Positions 11,757 through 22,817 of a DNA stretch of 64,000 nt are shown piece by piece. Position numbers and translations under genes: made by a program. Origin of the DNA: Erigeron canadensis (Eukaryota > Streptophyta > Magnoliopsida > Asterales > Asteraceae). The stretch covers positions 41,115,516 to 41,179,515 of the forward strand of contig NC_057766.1 of NCBI RefSeq assembly GCF_010389155.1, given 5' to 3'. Below the pieces are notes generated by a model that saw only the letters and a program-made list of their open reading frames with translations, made no database searches and was not told the DNA's origin. The stretch's first letter is position 1; every line of letters begins with the position of its first letter.

Positions 11757-12605
11757 TCGACAGTTTCTTGCTATGTGACCCTTGTATCCACATTTATAAC
11801 ACCTAAAGGAAGGTTTCTTCCCATAAGTTTTTTGATCATCAGGTCGTTCCCCTCGATCTGAATCAGCATGCTTCTTTTCACTTTGATCAGAACGTTTGTA
11901 TCTGTCGTTGTATCCGCTAGATCCCCGATGTTTGTTGTTTTATCTAGACTTGGCTTTGCCCTTCTTCGCATAGAGAACTTCATCTTCGTTCTTAGATGTC
12001 GATCCAATCGACATGTTTCCCATTTGCTTGGCTAAGGATTCTTCACTTGCCAAAAGATTCTCAAACTCAACCAACGAAGGTTGAGTTGGCCACCCTTGGA
12101 TAGCACCCGCATAGGATCTGAATTCTGGTCTTAGACCATGGATAATGATCCTTTTGATACGAGGATCAGCAATCTTTGATTCAGCATCCAATTCTCCAAT
12201 CTCCCTGCACAACGATTTGACTTTATGGAAATATTGAGGAATCGTAAGATCCCTCTGTGATATAGACAACAATTCATTCTCAAGCAGCTGCAACTTTGAA
12301 TCGTTTTTCTTTGAGAATAAAGTCTTTAGTGCGTCCCAAGCTTCCTTGGGTGTGGTGAAATCTCTTATGTGCTCCAGCAACTCTTCATCTATGGTTGTTT
12401 TGATAATAAACAACGCCTTGCCTGACTTCACACGCCACTTGTGTATAGCATTGTTGGTGTCAATCCTGGGTTCCTTGGTGTTTTCTCCATCTATAACGTC
12501 CCAGAGATCTTGCCCAAGAAGGTAAGAACTCATACATGTTGACCACGAGTTATAGTTGGAATTTCCCAACTTCTTTACACCACCGATAGCCTGGAACTCG
12601 GACAT
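11757..12605 (-). pseudogene. Copia A gag with zinc knuckle
   Basis: The ORF 12605-11940 starts MSEFQAIGGV and carries the usual Copia capsid region (..YNSWSTCMSSYLLGQDLWDVIDG, ..AWDALKTLF). An in-frame TAA near 11940 interrupts it. Downstream in the same frame are a basic segment and a CX2CX4HX4C zinc knuckle (CYKCGYKGHIARNC, about 11763-11804), which bound RNA in the ancestral Gag. The start is chosen because it lies just after the primer site and has the conserved N-terminus. Confidence 0.85.
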
Positions 12606-12622
12606 CTCTTCTTCAACAACTT

Positions 12623-12635
12623 GGCTTTGATACCA
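12623..12635 (-). other. Primer-binding site of Copia A
   Basis: On the - strand TGGTATCAAAGCC, two bases after the LTR end. It matches the 3' end of initiator Met tRNA as used by most plant Copia elements. Confidence 0.8.
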
Positions 12636-12637
12636 CT

Positions 12638-13000
12638 TGTTAAATTATAATATGATGCACCTTTGATATACACTCACAGAAACTCACACAAAGTGATTTA
12701 GAGAACAAATCTCTTATATTAATGAAACACTCAATTTTCTGATTGATTAAAAATACGAATACAGAAGTGAATAAATAAGCAAAACTAAGCTGAAAACCAG
12801 GGCCACTACTGCCATTATTCCAACGTCCTACTTCCTAAAGACTCGGTAAACAAAGACTAAGTAAGTAACAAACTCTAACGTGCAAAATATGAGAAGATAA
12901 ACTTAATCTAATAAAAAGATAAATATAACTAAAATAGGTAAATGCACACACGTGCAAATCTTGAATCCAGCTGGCAAAAGTGAAGTTGCAAATTTTAACA
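12638..13000 (-). repeat. Copia A 5' LTR (complete, 363 bp)
   Basis: Begins TGTTAAA and ends TTTAACA on the + strand, giving short inverted ends; the primer site is adjacent on the left. It shows that the left LTR (7238) is incomplete. Confidence 0.82.
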
Positions 13001-13107
13001 CTCCCTCTCAATCTTCACTTCAAACACATCCAATCTTGCTGCAAAATTCCAGTAGCTTTGCCTTTGAGAGAGACTTTGTAAACATATCAGCAACTTGCTT
13101 GTTAGTC
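13001..13107 (-). repeat. Extra copy of Copia A polypurine tract and pol end
   Basis: Duplicates 8187-8293: a polypurine tract at 13001-13013, then the coding end of RNase H. It lies outside the complete LTR, where host DNA should be. Host sequence resumes with ACAACATCTAT, which matches the 3' flank of the paralogous kinase near 23127. Confidence 0.82.
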
Positions 13108-14553
13108 ACAACATCTATACTTCCTGATCATACTCGTTATCACAATTCACAAAGTCCCTGTTTTGGCCTCAACAATCTCCTCAAAAGTTTCCATACCAAA
13201 TTTTGAGCCTCTGCATTATAGGAGTAGTTTAATTTGAATGTTTTTTGGATATAATTATTGAACTGCGCACATTATAGGAGTAGTTTAATTTGAATGTTTT
13301 TTGGATATAATTATTGAACTGCGCGCATATAACCGTAAGTGCGCTTTCCAATCCTACATGAGCAAAATCTTACTTCAATAATGATACAAAACATTTCCCA
13401 TCAATCACTCTGAATGCCTAATACATTTTTAGGGACCATCATTTATTTAGTATCAGGGAGAAAAGTAATCAACGTGAGTTTATTTAACCAAAGTTAATTA
13501 ACCTTATTTAACTGATAAGTTAACAAAATGACATGGAAAAGCCACATCATAGCCACGTAAATGAGTAAAATAATTGTTTGTTACTCCGTATGTATTTGTT
13601 AGTCATTGTAGCATGGCTCAATTTTTCATAATGAAAAGATAGTATCGATACTTTATAGTGCCAAGGTTTACTTTTTTGTATGCAGAGCCTTTTCTATTAA
13701 ATTGATTTTATTACTATTGATCTTGATAGTTATTTTTTTTGGTTTAAGTACTTCGTTACACAGTTGGTTTGGTTGTGGTTGTAAGCATATAAGGTCTTTT
13801 GTTCAGGTTAGCATCATGGTTATAGCCGGTTGGGTTATTGCCTATGTACCAGGTTTGAAGTGATGACATTTTGATAAGATTTAAGTCATGATTTGCGTCA
13901 TTGAATATGCATCATTTGAAGTCATGGTATTTGAAGGCATTTTAGTTTGTGTTTTATACATCGTTGTGATTTAGTCATGACACAAACTGTAATGGGTCAC
14001 TAGTTTTGGAATGACATTGTATGCAAATGGTCATGGGTGTTGGTATTCCATTCTTGGTTATGGCTCTGTTTGACTTTTGCTAATTGTAAAAAGTCAACAT
14101 AATGGATTTTAAGAATATTGAAAGAACAAAACTTTTAAATACTTCAATCTGCACATTACTATGAAACGTAATAGTTATTCTTCAACTTAGTAATTTTAAT
14201 TCTCCTTTTATTTACTTAGTAATAAAGCTAAACCAAATTGTTCTTCAACAATTTTTTCGACCTGTACGAATGCAACCATAAAAGTATTACTTGTTGGAGC
14301 TTCAGGACTGGACAACATTCAGGATATTGACAAAAAGCTTAAATATTGAATTCAATAATGTCCTAAATTATAAGAATTATCGAGCACTCAAACCCACTGG
14401 AGTAAATAAGATGTCTTCACGAAAGTCTTATATCGATGATAAGTCACAACCTTTTTTCTATATCTTAAAGACAAAATTTCATACTATTACAAAAACTCAA
14501 CTAAATATAATGGAATTACTTATTGATAATAAATCATAAACAGACAGGTAATA
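13108..14553. other. Intergenic DNA; 3' flank of duplicated kinase block
   Basis: 13108-13215 is homologous to 23127-23230 downstream of the intact paralogue, so the tandem duplication extends past the gene. A 56-bp tandem repeat follows (13215-13326). No gene is seen in the remainder, which is AT-rich with only short ORFs lacking recognisable features. Confidence 0.55.
13215..13326. repeat. Two-copy 56-bp tandem repeat
   Basis: 13215-13270 and 13271-13326 are nearly identical, each starting ATTATAGGAG and ending ..GAACTGCGC. The duplication is absent in the matching flank of the paralogue (about 23230-23280), so it arose after the gene duplication. Confidence 0.85.
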
Positions 14554-16560
14554 AACTCAAATCCAATATAATGGAATTTCATCAAACACTTTGTGTATAC
14601 ATTTTTTCAATCCATTAATAAAACTTTAATATAAAAGTGTATAGGTGGATGTATATATACCTGATGAAGCAACAAAGTCCATATTTATCACTTTGTGTTT
14701 TTATAAAAGCCTTTATCTTTGTGTATTTGGAGATATATTAAGTCTCAAAATTTTATAAAAACAACAAAGTTGACTTATACCCAAACATTCTTAGATTCAA
14801 AAAATTTATCTTATGGGTTATTAGATTTGTTTATGGGAAGTAAAAAAACTTGCTGTGTTATTGGATTAATTTTTCTCTGCGGAAAGACAAACTTTTTTGT
14901 ATCTAAAGGAGAGAGAAAAATAAGTATTTAACTTGAGTTAATTGAGTTTGGTTACTGTTGATTGATTAGTTAAGGGAGTGACATGGAAGAACCCCATCAA
15001 CCGTCATGTGAGTTAGTAAGAAAATAGTCGGTAATTTATTAGTTATTGTAGATTTTTTTTTAATAATCAATAAAAAACATTAAAATTCATTAAAAAAAAA
15101 CTTTACAATAAGCTAACGTCGCGTACATGATACGTTTTTTTTCTTCCTCGCAAATGGAGGCAAGGGCGTCCTTTCTTGTATCACTAAGCTATTGTTGAGA
15201 GGTCCCAAGTTGTTCGAGATGCACGACAAAGTTGGATGCTGAAGAACGAGATGAGCCTGCATTCGACGTTATGAGATTTACGACATTTTTTTTATTTCGG
15301 TTTTGTTGGGCTTAAAATTGGATCTTGCCTGATGAACTCAAATCCAATATAATGGAATTTCATCAAACACTTTGTGTATACATTTTTTCAATCCATTAAT
15401 AAAATTTTAATATAAAAGTGTATACCTGATGAAGCAACAAAGTCGATATTTATCACTTTGTGTTTTTATAAAAGCCTTTATCTTTGTGTATTTGGAGATA
15501 TCTTAAGTCTCAAAATTTTATAAAAACAACAAAGTCGACTTATACCCAAACACTCTTAGATTCAAAAAAATTTATCTTATGGGTTATTAGATTTGTTTAT
15601 GGGAAGTAAAAAAACCTACGGTGTTATTGGATTAATTTATCTGTGGAATGACAAATATTTTTGTATTCAGAGGAGAGAGAAAAATAAGTATTTAACTTGA
15701 GTTAATTGAGTTTGGTTAGTGTTGATTGATTAGGTAAGAACAAGGTTGTGAAACTTGGGAATCGGGAACGGATCGGCGAGGGGAGACATCATTTTTTAAA
15801 AAATCGGATCGGCATCAGATCGGTGATAGTGAGTTTTCTATGTATAAAATAATAGTTTTTGAAATTATATGTAAGAAAAATTTAAAAATATATATAAAAT
15901 TTCAAACTTAAACATAACATGATTTTTCAACTTAAACATAATTGTCTAGAAACAATAACATAATTAATAAAAAAATTTTTTAAAAAAAGTTTGAATTTGA
16001 TTGACCTGATTGGATAGAGCCGAGTCTTGACCGACAGCCGATTCTTGACCGATACAACAGAGTCTTGACCAAGTTGACCCGAGTTTGGAACCCTGGCCGA
16101 TTTTCAGACCGAGTATGCAAACTCGTATCGTCAGTTGACCGATACACGATCCGACTCGGCTGTATCGGGGTGTATCGGTCGAGTTTCACAACACTCGTTA
16201 AGGGAGTGACATGGAAGAACCACATGAAAGTCACGTGAGTTAGTAAGAAAATAGTTTGTAATTTATTAGTCATTGTGGAATCTTTCTTAATAATAAAAAA
16301 ACATTAAAATTCATTAAAAAAAAAACTTTACAATAAGCTAACGCCGCGTACATGGTACATTTATTCTTCTTCCTTGCAAATGGAGGCAAGGGCGTCCTTT
16401 CTTGTATCAACAAGCTATTGTTGAGAGGTCCCAAGTTGATCGAGACGCGCGACCAAGTTTGATGCCGAAGAACGAGATGAGCCCGCATTCGACCATTATG
16501 AGATTTGCAACATTTTTTAATTTCGGTTTTGTTGGGTGTAGAACTTGATCTGGGCTGAAG
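14554..16560. repeat. Tandem duplication (781-bp unit), second copy interrupted
   Basis: Copy 1 is 14554-15334 and copy 2 is 15335-16560. Each runs from AACTCAAATCC through a long AT-rich section to TTTCGGTTTTGTTGGG. Copy 2 contains an extra block of about 450 bp (15738-16195). The last 200 bp of each unit read on the - strand resemble a decayed coding sequence. Confidence 0.85.
15738..16195. mobile_element. MITE-like insertion in the second duplicate
   Basis: Absent from copy 1 of the tandem duplication, which gives the empty site. The ends carry an inverted repeat GTTGTGAAACT (15745-15755) and AGTTTCACAAC (16182-16192). The interior is rich in GATCGG and GTATCGG repeats. A clean target duplication could not be read (GTAAGAACA against GTTAAGGGA is only an approximate 9-mer), so the superfamily is undecided. 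Confidence 0.6.
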
Positions 16561-16725
16561 AGGTCGGTTTAAGTGGCCCGTTTTTGCCGAGGTTGATGAG
16601 TGCTTGTTGGTCATTGTCACTATCGTCGATGTTGACAGAGACCCTTTTTCTCTGGACCATACCTTGACACGGATAAAGGCAAGAAACTTCGGTTTATCTT
16701 TTAAAACCAACCAAACATCGTACAT
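16336..16725 (-). pseudogene. Possible fragment of a trihelix/NAM-associated type gene
   Basis: A - strand reading starting MYDVWLVLKDKPKFL is reminiscent of the 'W..LKD.PKW' segment in the plant Myb/SANT- and NAM-associated proteins that accompany PIF/Harbinger transposons. The following 100 codons are low in recognisable motif and probably frameshifted. A second, shorter copy lies in the first tandem unit at about 15130-15330. The call rests on a short motif recalled from memory. Confidence 0.25.
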
Positions 16726-19632
16726 TTTAAACTTTTAATTTGTTCCACAAAGTAAGCTTTTCAAGGTTCTTCCACCACTTGGAACATATGCCAAGAAAAT
16801 GTAGGATAAATGGTGAACATAAATGTTTCTTACGCTAAATATCTTTGTACAGCTCCAAGAAAAGCATCTTATATATTGTTAACGGAAGACATTTTAATTG
16901 GAAATTTAATTTCGTCTCTAAATTGTGCCTTTAAGAGAATTTTTAGTACTTTTATATGAGATTTTATTTTATTTTTGGTCTAACACTTAGAAATATTTTT
17001 ACTATCTCCATTTAGTTAAAAGCGGTTGATAACATCTTCAGAAATATCTTATATATCTCTAAAAAGTTTTTCAGTATTAAGATAGTAAAAAAAATTATTT
17101 AAAAATTATTTTTTACAAGAATGCCTTCGAGACTAAATAATCTACAAATATTTAAGTTGGTTAAAAACCTATTTTGTTTTATCTAACTTAAAATTAAGCT
17201 TACTTATATTTGAAAGTTGATGAAAGTTGATGAGAGTTTATCATATGATTTGATTCGAAACCTTTTTCATTTTTACAAAAATTTATATCTATAGTTATGT
17301 GTTTCTGATTAGATTCTTCATAAGACTAAAGGGAGTGGGAGTGTTAGGAAGGGGGCGACTTGCGCAATATGGCATGTGGGGTAGAAAGAGTTGCCCCAAA
17401 AAGAAAGTGAAAATGGGTGAGTTTATAAAAGGAGACTTTCGCCATGTTGCACTTTCAATAATTGATTATTTCTATTTTTTTTAATTCAAAACAAAAATCA
17501 TATTATTAAACAAATAATATGATTCATATATTAAACAAAAACACAGTTTAGTTTATTTAAAAATTATTAATTAGAAATTTATAAAAAAAAAAAATTTGTA
17601 TAGTTTTTAAAAGTGATAAATTAATATATAAATAATACTTGGAGGTTTAGTTATTAAAAAAAAACTTAGAGGTTTAAATTAAAAATTTTATAAAATAATC
17701 AAGTACAAAAAGACAAAACATGGGTCATATTTCTTCTTCTTCATCCAAATAGCTCCACCATAAAATTTATTTTTTTTAATAATCAAATATACATAAAATA
17801 TAAAACAATAATACAATTATATGTTTTCTCACCCCCCCAAAACGTCCACTTTGCCTTGGTCCACGCGCTAGTCAAAGTCCCCTTGAGCGAACCCTCAAGT
17901 TCGACAGACACTAAATTTGCCTCTCGGGGCCGGTGTTCCGGGCGGAAAAGGGCTTGGTTCGCCCAATTCGACGCCCACTTCCTTCAATCTAATCATCTAT
18001 TTTAAACTTGTATTTATTTTTTTTATCTCCATTTTTATAAAAGAATGTTTAAACTGAGCACATGGCTCTGAATAGATGGGCGAGGTTCAAGGTAGCTAAA
18101 GTATAAAAAGAAAAAAGTGAATGATATATATGTGAGGTAAAGAACTTTGGTGACAGAAGCCAAGATCCAAAAGGTTATTGTAGATAAGTCATACTTTAAA
18201 TGTTATACGAGCTCCTTTTCTATCATTTTAAATATCTTAATAATTTTTTTGAGTTTTTTTAACTTTATCATAAATAATTTTGTTTGTGTTATATAATATT
18301 TAATAAAAATTGTATAAAATAATTTAAGTTGGATCCAATGATGATATTTTTGAGTTTGATCACTAATGGATTAGATCGATCTAATCCTTATCTATCCATC
18401 TAGAGGCCTAGTTTTAAATTTTAATGGAGTTATAGGTGAAAGAGAAAGTGATATTTGTACCACTAATATTGATATGTTGTTAGACAAGTATAACTTCTAT
18501 GACTATGAGCAATACAAACCAATATAACATGTTTTTGGTAGATAAATTTAAAGTTGTGATACAAATATATTTTAAAAAAATTGGTGGTGATTGTAAGAAA
18601 AAGATGGTGATACCGCACTACTTTTATAAGATGATGGGATCTGCAAATACTCTTAACTTTCTCTGGTTGATCACATAGGATATCAAAATAAAATTTGTAT
18701 ATTCATCTTAATTTTTATGAACATATAATGTAAAACATAAATTAGTTAGATACATTAACCAAAAAAAAGTAATTAGATAATTTCGCGTGAGCTCTCATTG
18801 CATTAACGTTGTTGGCGGCTTTTGAATAAATAATAATCTATACATTTTGTCAACTTATTATTTAACTAAATGATTAGGAATAATGTTTTAAAAAATGATT
18901 GGGAATATTAATTATTTTACAAATATACTAGGTTTACAAGGGAATCAAACATTTGACATATTGTAGCAATTCGTTTCTCTATTTGACCAACCATCCTTAC
19001 ATGGATTTATATTAACTCGTTAGGAGTAAAGGTGTAGTCAACAAGTTTTATCGGCAAAATGAATTGGCTACTTTTGACTCTTTGGCAAGCTACACCACAT
19101 TTATTGACAAGTATCACCAAAAACAATTGGCAAGGATGATCGGGTATATTTGGTTGATGCATGTGAACATTGGACAAGAATCTTTGAGTGTGGTATATTA
19201 TTTATTAAATATAAAAAATGGGGACATGGACTACACCATCTATATTGGCTCATTTTGGCTCTAATTAGGCAAAGTTTTACGTTGTCACATGACAAGTTGT
19301 CAGTGGAAGTTTTTTTTGTCAATAATTTAGCAAATCTACGTTATACCCTTTGCCCCTTAAAATTTGAGCCTTAAAAGATTTTAAGGTTAAACCTAAGTGT
19401 AACAAAAATGATTTCAGAACTAATGATAAGGTTTTCCTTTAAAAAGTGTTTTATTAAAATTGGATATATAAAAAGATAATGCTGCTATATTCAAATTGTT
19501 GTTAAATTAAAAAACTACAGGAAGTTTATGTCTATATGACTAAACAAATGGTAGGCCATGATTGACTAATTAATACACCACCCCACTATTAACCTTAATA
19601 ACTAAATGATTATAAACATGCATACTTCTTCC
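16726..19632. other. Intergenic DNA before the intact + strand kinase
   Basis: No supportable gene. Mostly AT-rich, with two conspicuously G/C-rich patches, at about 17330-17450 and 17826-17990 (C7 run, CGGGGCCGG, GGGCGG). 18930-19000 and 19528-19632 resemble the flank upstream of the pseudogene (3790-3870), so the duplicated block begins at least 800 bp before the coding start. Confidence 0.45.
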
Positions 19633-19640
19633 TATAAATA
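19633..19640 (+). promoter_or_regulatory. TATA box of the intact receptor kinase
   Basis: TATAAATA, 113 bp before the ATG, followed by a leader that aligns with that of the paralogous pseudogene. Position and sequence fit a plant core promoter. Confidence 0.6.
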
Positions 19641-19752
19641 GATAAGAGTTTCTAACCAATTACTTGCAACAAGCAAGCTATAGCTCTCTTTCAATCAAAG
19701 TCTTGGCAAGTTCCTCCTAAATTTCCCTTTTAAATATACAACATTTGTAGTA

Positions 19753-22700
19753 ATGTTGCTGTCATTATTTTCGAAAGAAGCACTACTCATAGTTGTTGCT
19801 CTTGTCATCGTACATATAAATGGGGTCTTCGTCTTTGGTTCTAGTGTCGTTTCAGACCGTGAGTCATTATTAGAATTCAAATCAAAGTTTACAGACGACC
19901 CTCAAGGTGTTTTCATATCTTGGAATGATTCTCTTCCTATGTGCGAGTGGAAAGGAGTGGCATGTGGTCGTCGTCACCAAAGAGTTACAAGTTTGAATCT
20001 ACCAGGCAGAGGTTTAGTTGGCTCTTTATCTCCTTATCTTGGTAATCTCAGCTTTCTCGGTTATCTGATTCTGGACCAGAACCAAATTCAAGGAAGTATA
20101 CCTCCCGAGTTTGGTTATTTATATCGATTGAAGGTATTATCCCTTTCCAATAATTCTTTGACTGGGGAAATCCCAGCCAACATGTCGAGCTGGCCTAACC
20201 TATTGTTCCTTAACTTAAACCGTAATAAGTTGTCTGGAAAAATTCCAGATACTTTTAGCTCTCATTCAGTTTTAAGTACATTTCAGGTTGGCAAAAATGA
20301 CTTCACGGGTGGGATTCCACCATCCATTGGCAATGTCACATCTCTCCAAAGCCTCTCTTTTAGTTATTGTCCATTAGGAGGGAGCATTCCAGAATCCTTC
20401 AAACAACTGAAAAACCTGCGACAAATAGGCCTTGGAGAAATGGACCTTGTTGGTGCATTTCCTTTGTTTTTTTACAACCTTTCAATGCTAGAAATTCTAA
20501 GTTTTCCAGAAAATCAACTCCATGGCACTCTACCGTCGGACTTATGTTTGAGTCTGCCCCACCTAAAGCAGCTGTCATTAGCTTTCAATAACTTCAACGG
20601 ATTCCTCCCTCCCTCGATATCAAATTGTTCAGAGTTGGAAGCCATTGATGTTGCCCTAAATAATTTCACGGGTGAAATAGATATTGATTTCCAAAAACTC
20701 CAAAATCTTCGAATTGTAATTCTTGGTCCCAACAGTTTTCAAAATAGGGATCTTGATCGCCTCACATTTTTTGACTCTTTGTCTAATTGTAGCAATTTGG
20801 AGTTGTTGGAGCTTGAAGGTAGCCAATTAAGGGGAGTGTTACCAAGTTTGCTTGGGAACTTCTCATCTAAACTGTATTACCTAGGAATGAGTTCAAACTA
20901 TATTTCAGGAAGTCTCCCTTCATCTATAGGCAATTTGTTAGGGCTAACTACTCTTTCTCTTACAATAAACAATTTCAATGGCATAATTCCTGAAAGCATC
21001 GGCAAGCTTCAAAGCTTGCAAATCCTATATCTTGACAATAGCCATTTCTCCGGGTCCATTCCAAGATCCATAGGAAATCTGTCAAGTGTAACTAAAGTAG
21101 CATTAAGCGGAAACAAATTGGAAGGCACAATACCCTCATCGATAGGGAGTTGCAAAAGTCTGATAGCTTTGGACCTTTTTGGAAATAACCTTAGTGGAAG
21201 TTTACCCAACGAACTATTTCAACTGTATTCGCTCTCTATAAGACTAGATCTAAGCGACAACAATCTCTCTGGACTTCTTCCACAGGAGATTGGAAACCTG
21301 AAAGTCATAGGATTACTTGATTTTTCTGAGAATCGTTTCTCAGGTGAAATTCCAAGTACTATAAGCGGCTGCATCAGCCTTCAAACCCTAAATCTATCAG
21401 GTAATCTATTTTATGGATCGATGCCTGAAGCATTTAGGTCACTAAAAGGCCTTGAATACGTTGACATGTCAAGAAATAACTTTTCTGGAAGCATTCCAAC
21501 GTATTTGCAACAAACTCCATTGCAACGTTTAGATATTGCTTATAATAACTTTGAGGGAGAGGTACCTATTTTAGGTGTTTTTGCCAACACAAGTGCATTA
21601 TCTGTCACTGGGAACATTAGACTTTGTGGGGGAATACCTGAGCTTCACCTTGCCAAATGCACAGCTAGCTACTCCAAAAAAAGTAAAAAGCCTTCTGTAC
21701 GTGTTGTCTTGGCAATTTCATTGCCTATCATCATTCTAGGTTTAGCCGTGGCATCATTTGTTTTCTTTAACCGATGTATAAAAAGGAAAAGAGATAAACG
21801 ATCTGATTTAGTATTAAATAAATCTTTCGAGAAGATATCTTATGGAAGACTTTTCAAAGCAACAGAAGGGTTCTCTTCAGAAAATTTGATTGGTACAGGT
21901 AGCTTTGCTTCAGTTTACAAAGGAGTTATCAATGAAAATAGCTTGATTGTGGCAATCAAAGTACTAAACCTTCAACGCCGGGGAGGTTCCAAGAGTTTTA
22001 TAGCCGAGTGTGATGCCTTGAAAAATATCCGCCATCGTAACCTTGTGAAAGTCATAACTTCTTGCTCGAGTCTTGATTACCAAGGCAATGATTTCAAAGC
22101 TTTGGTGTACGAGTTCATGCCAAATGGGAGTCTCGAGAGTTGGTTGTATTCAATACATCATATGCTAAATCTTGCTCAAAGAATTAGCATTATCAAAGAT
22201 GTGGCATGTGCGCTTGATTATCTACATTGTCGTTGTGGGTCTATTGTTGTTCATTGTGATTTGAAGCCAAGCAACATTTTGTTGGATGCTGATATGGTTG
22301 CTCATGTCGGAGATTTTGGGCTCGCGAAAATTCTTTCTCTGGAAGAAGTTTCTAGTACAAACGAGAGTAGTGCAAGTGTTATCAGAGGAACCGTGGGGTA
22401 TGCACCTCCAGGTAAACTAACGACTACTAGTATATTTATATACTTCGACCTACCTATATATTGTATAGTTAACTCTAACTGATTGCAGAATACGGACTTG
22501 GAAATGAAGTCTCGATGAGTGGTGACATATATAGCTTTGGGATACTATTATTAGAGATGCTGACACGAAAGAAACCTGTTGATCCAATGTTTGAAGAAGG
22601 GCTAGGACTGCATTCCTACACTAGAAGCGCCTTGAACGATGGTTTTGTGCTTCAAATCATCGATCCAATGCTCCTAAACGAGGACATAGATGAAGAAACT

Positions 22701-22817
22701 TTGATTTCTTTGGTAAAAATTGGAGTCAAATGCTCTTCCGATTCTCCACAAGATCGAATGGATATTGTGACCGTCGTTCGTGAGCTCTTCTCAATGTTTT
22801 CTACAAGTAGACCTTGA
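19753..22817 (+). CDS. LRR receptor-like serine/threonine kinase, LRR-XII, non-RD (intact)
   Basis: Two exons, 19753-22411 and 22489-22817, give 995 aa. The intron 22412-22488 (77 nt) has GT and AG ends in phase 1; splicing restores the ..GYAPPEYGLGNEVS junction. Residues 1-30 form a signal peptide. The N-terminal LRR cap has the Cys pair C64/C71. Roughly 22 LRRs of type LxxLxLxxNxLxGxIP span 76-620, and a membrane segment lies near 650-672. The kinase has a glycine loop IGTGSFASVYKG (about 713-724), VAIK lysine (about 736), HCDLKPSN (about 833) and DFG (about 854). HCD instead of HRD makes it non-RD, as in FLS2, EFR and Xa21. It probably senses an extracellular ligand at the plasma membrane with co-receptor kinases; the ligand is unknown. 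It is the functional twin of the pseudogene at 4109. The product class is secure, the biological role inferred. Confidence 0.95.

Larger units (their letters stand above)
7238..13107 (-). mobile_element. Decayed Ty1/Copia retrotransposon A with duplicated ends
   Basis: An element on the - strand with gag, protease, integrase, RT and RNase H in Copia order, reading from 12605 down to 8206. The internal side of the right LTR carries a Met-tRNA-type primer site, and the left LTR is preceded by a purine tract. The left LTR lacks about 85 bp at its outer end. The right LTR is complete but is followed outward by a purine tract and 94 bp of the end of pol. So the same roughly 385-bp segment (partial LTR plus pol end) stands at both outer borders. 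No target duplication is visible. The coding region has several stops and a triplicated segment. The gag resembles TNT1/Tork-type elements, a tentative lineage call. Confidence 0.88.

Noticed and set aside
16270..16725. 151-codon ORF as an intact gene
   Set aside because: Only the first 15 codons resemble a known segment, and the copy in the adjacent duplicate is not open; kept as a low-confidence remnant.
19064..19374. Overlapping 66-74 codon ORFs on both strands
   Set aside because: No domain, no homology recalled, overlapping in opposite directions; likely chance.
22412..22482. Open reading frame of the kinase continuing past the exon 1 donor (..PPGKLTTT..)
   Set aside because: It ends without kinase subdomains IX-XI. 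A GT/AG intron of 77 nt restores the normal sequence, and the same structure occurs in the other three genes.
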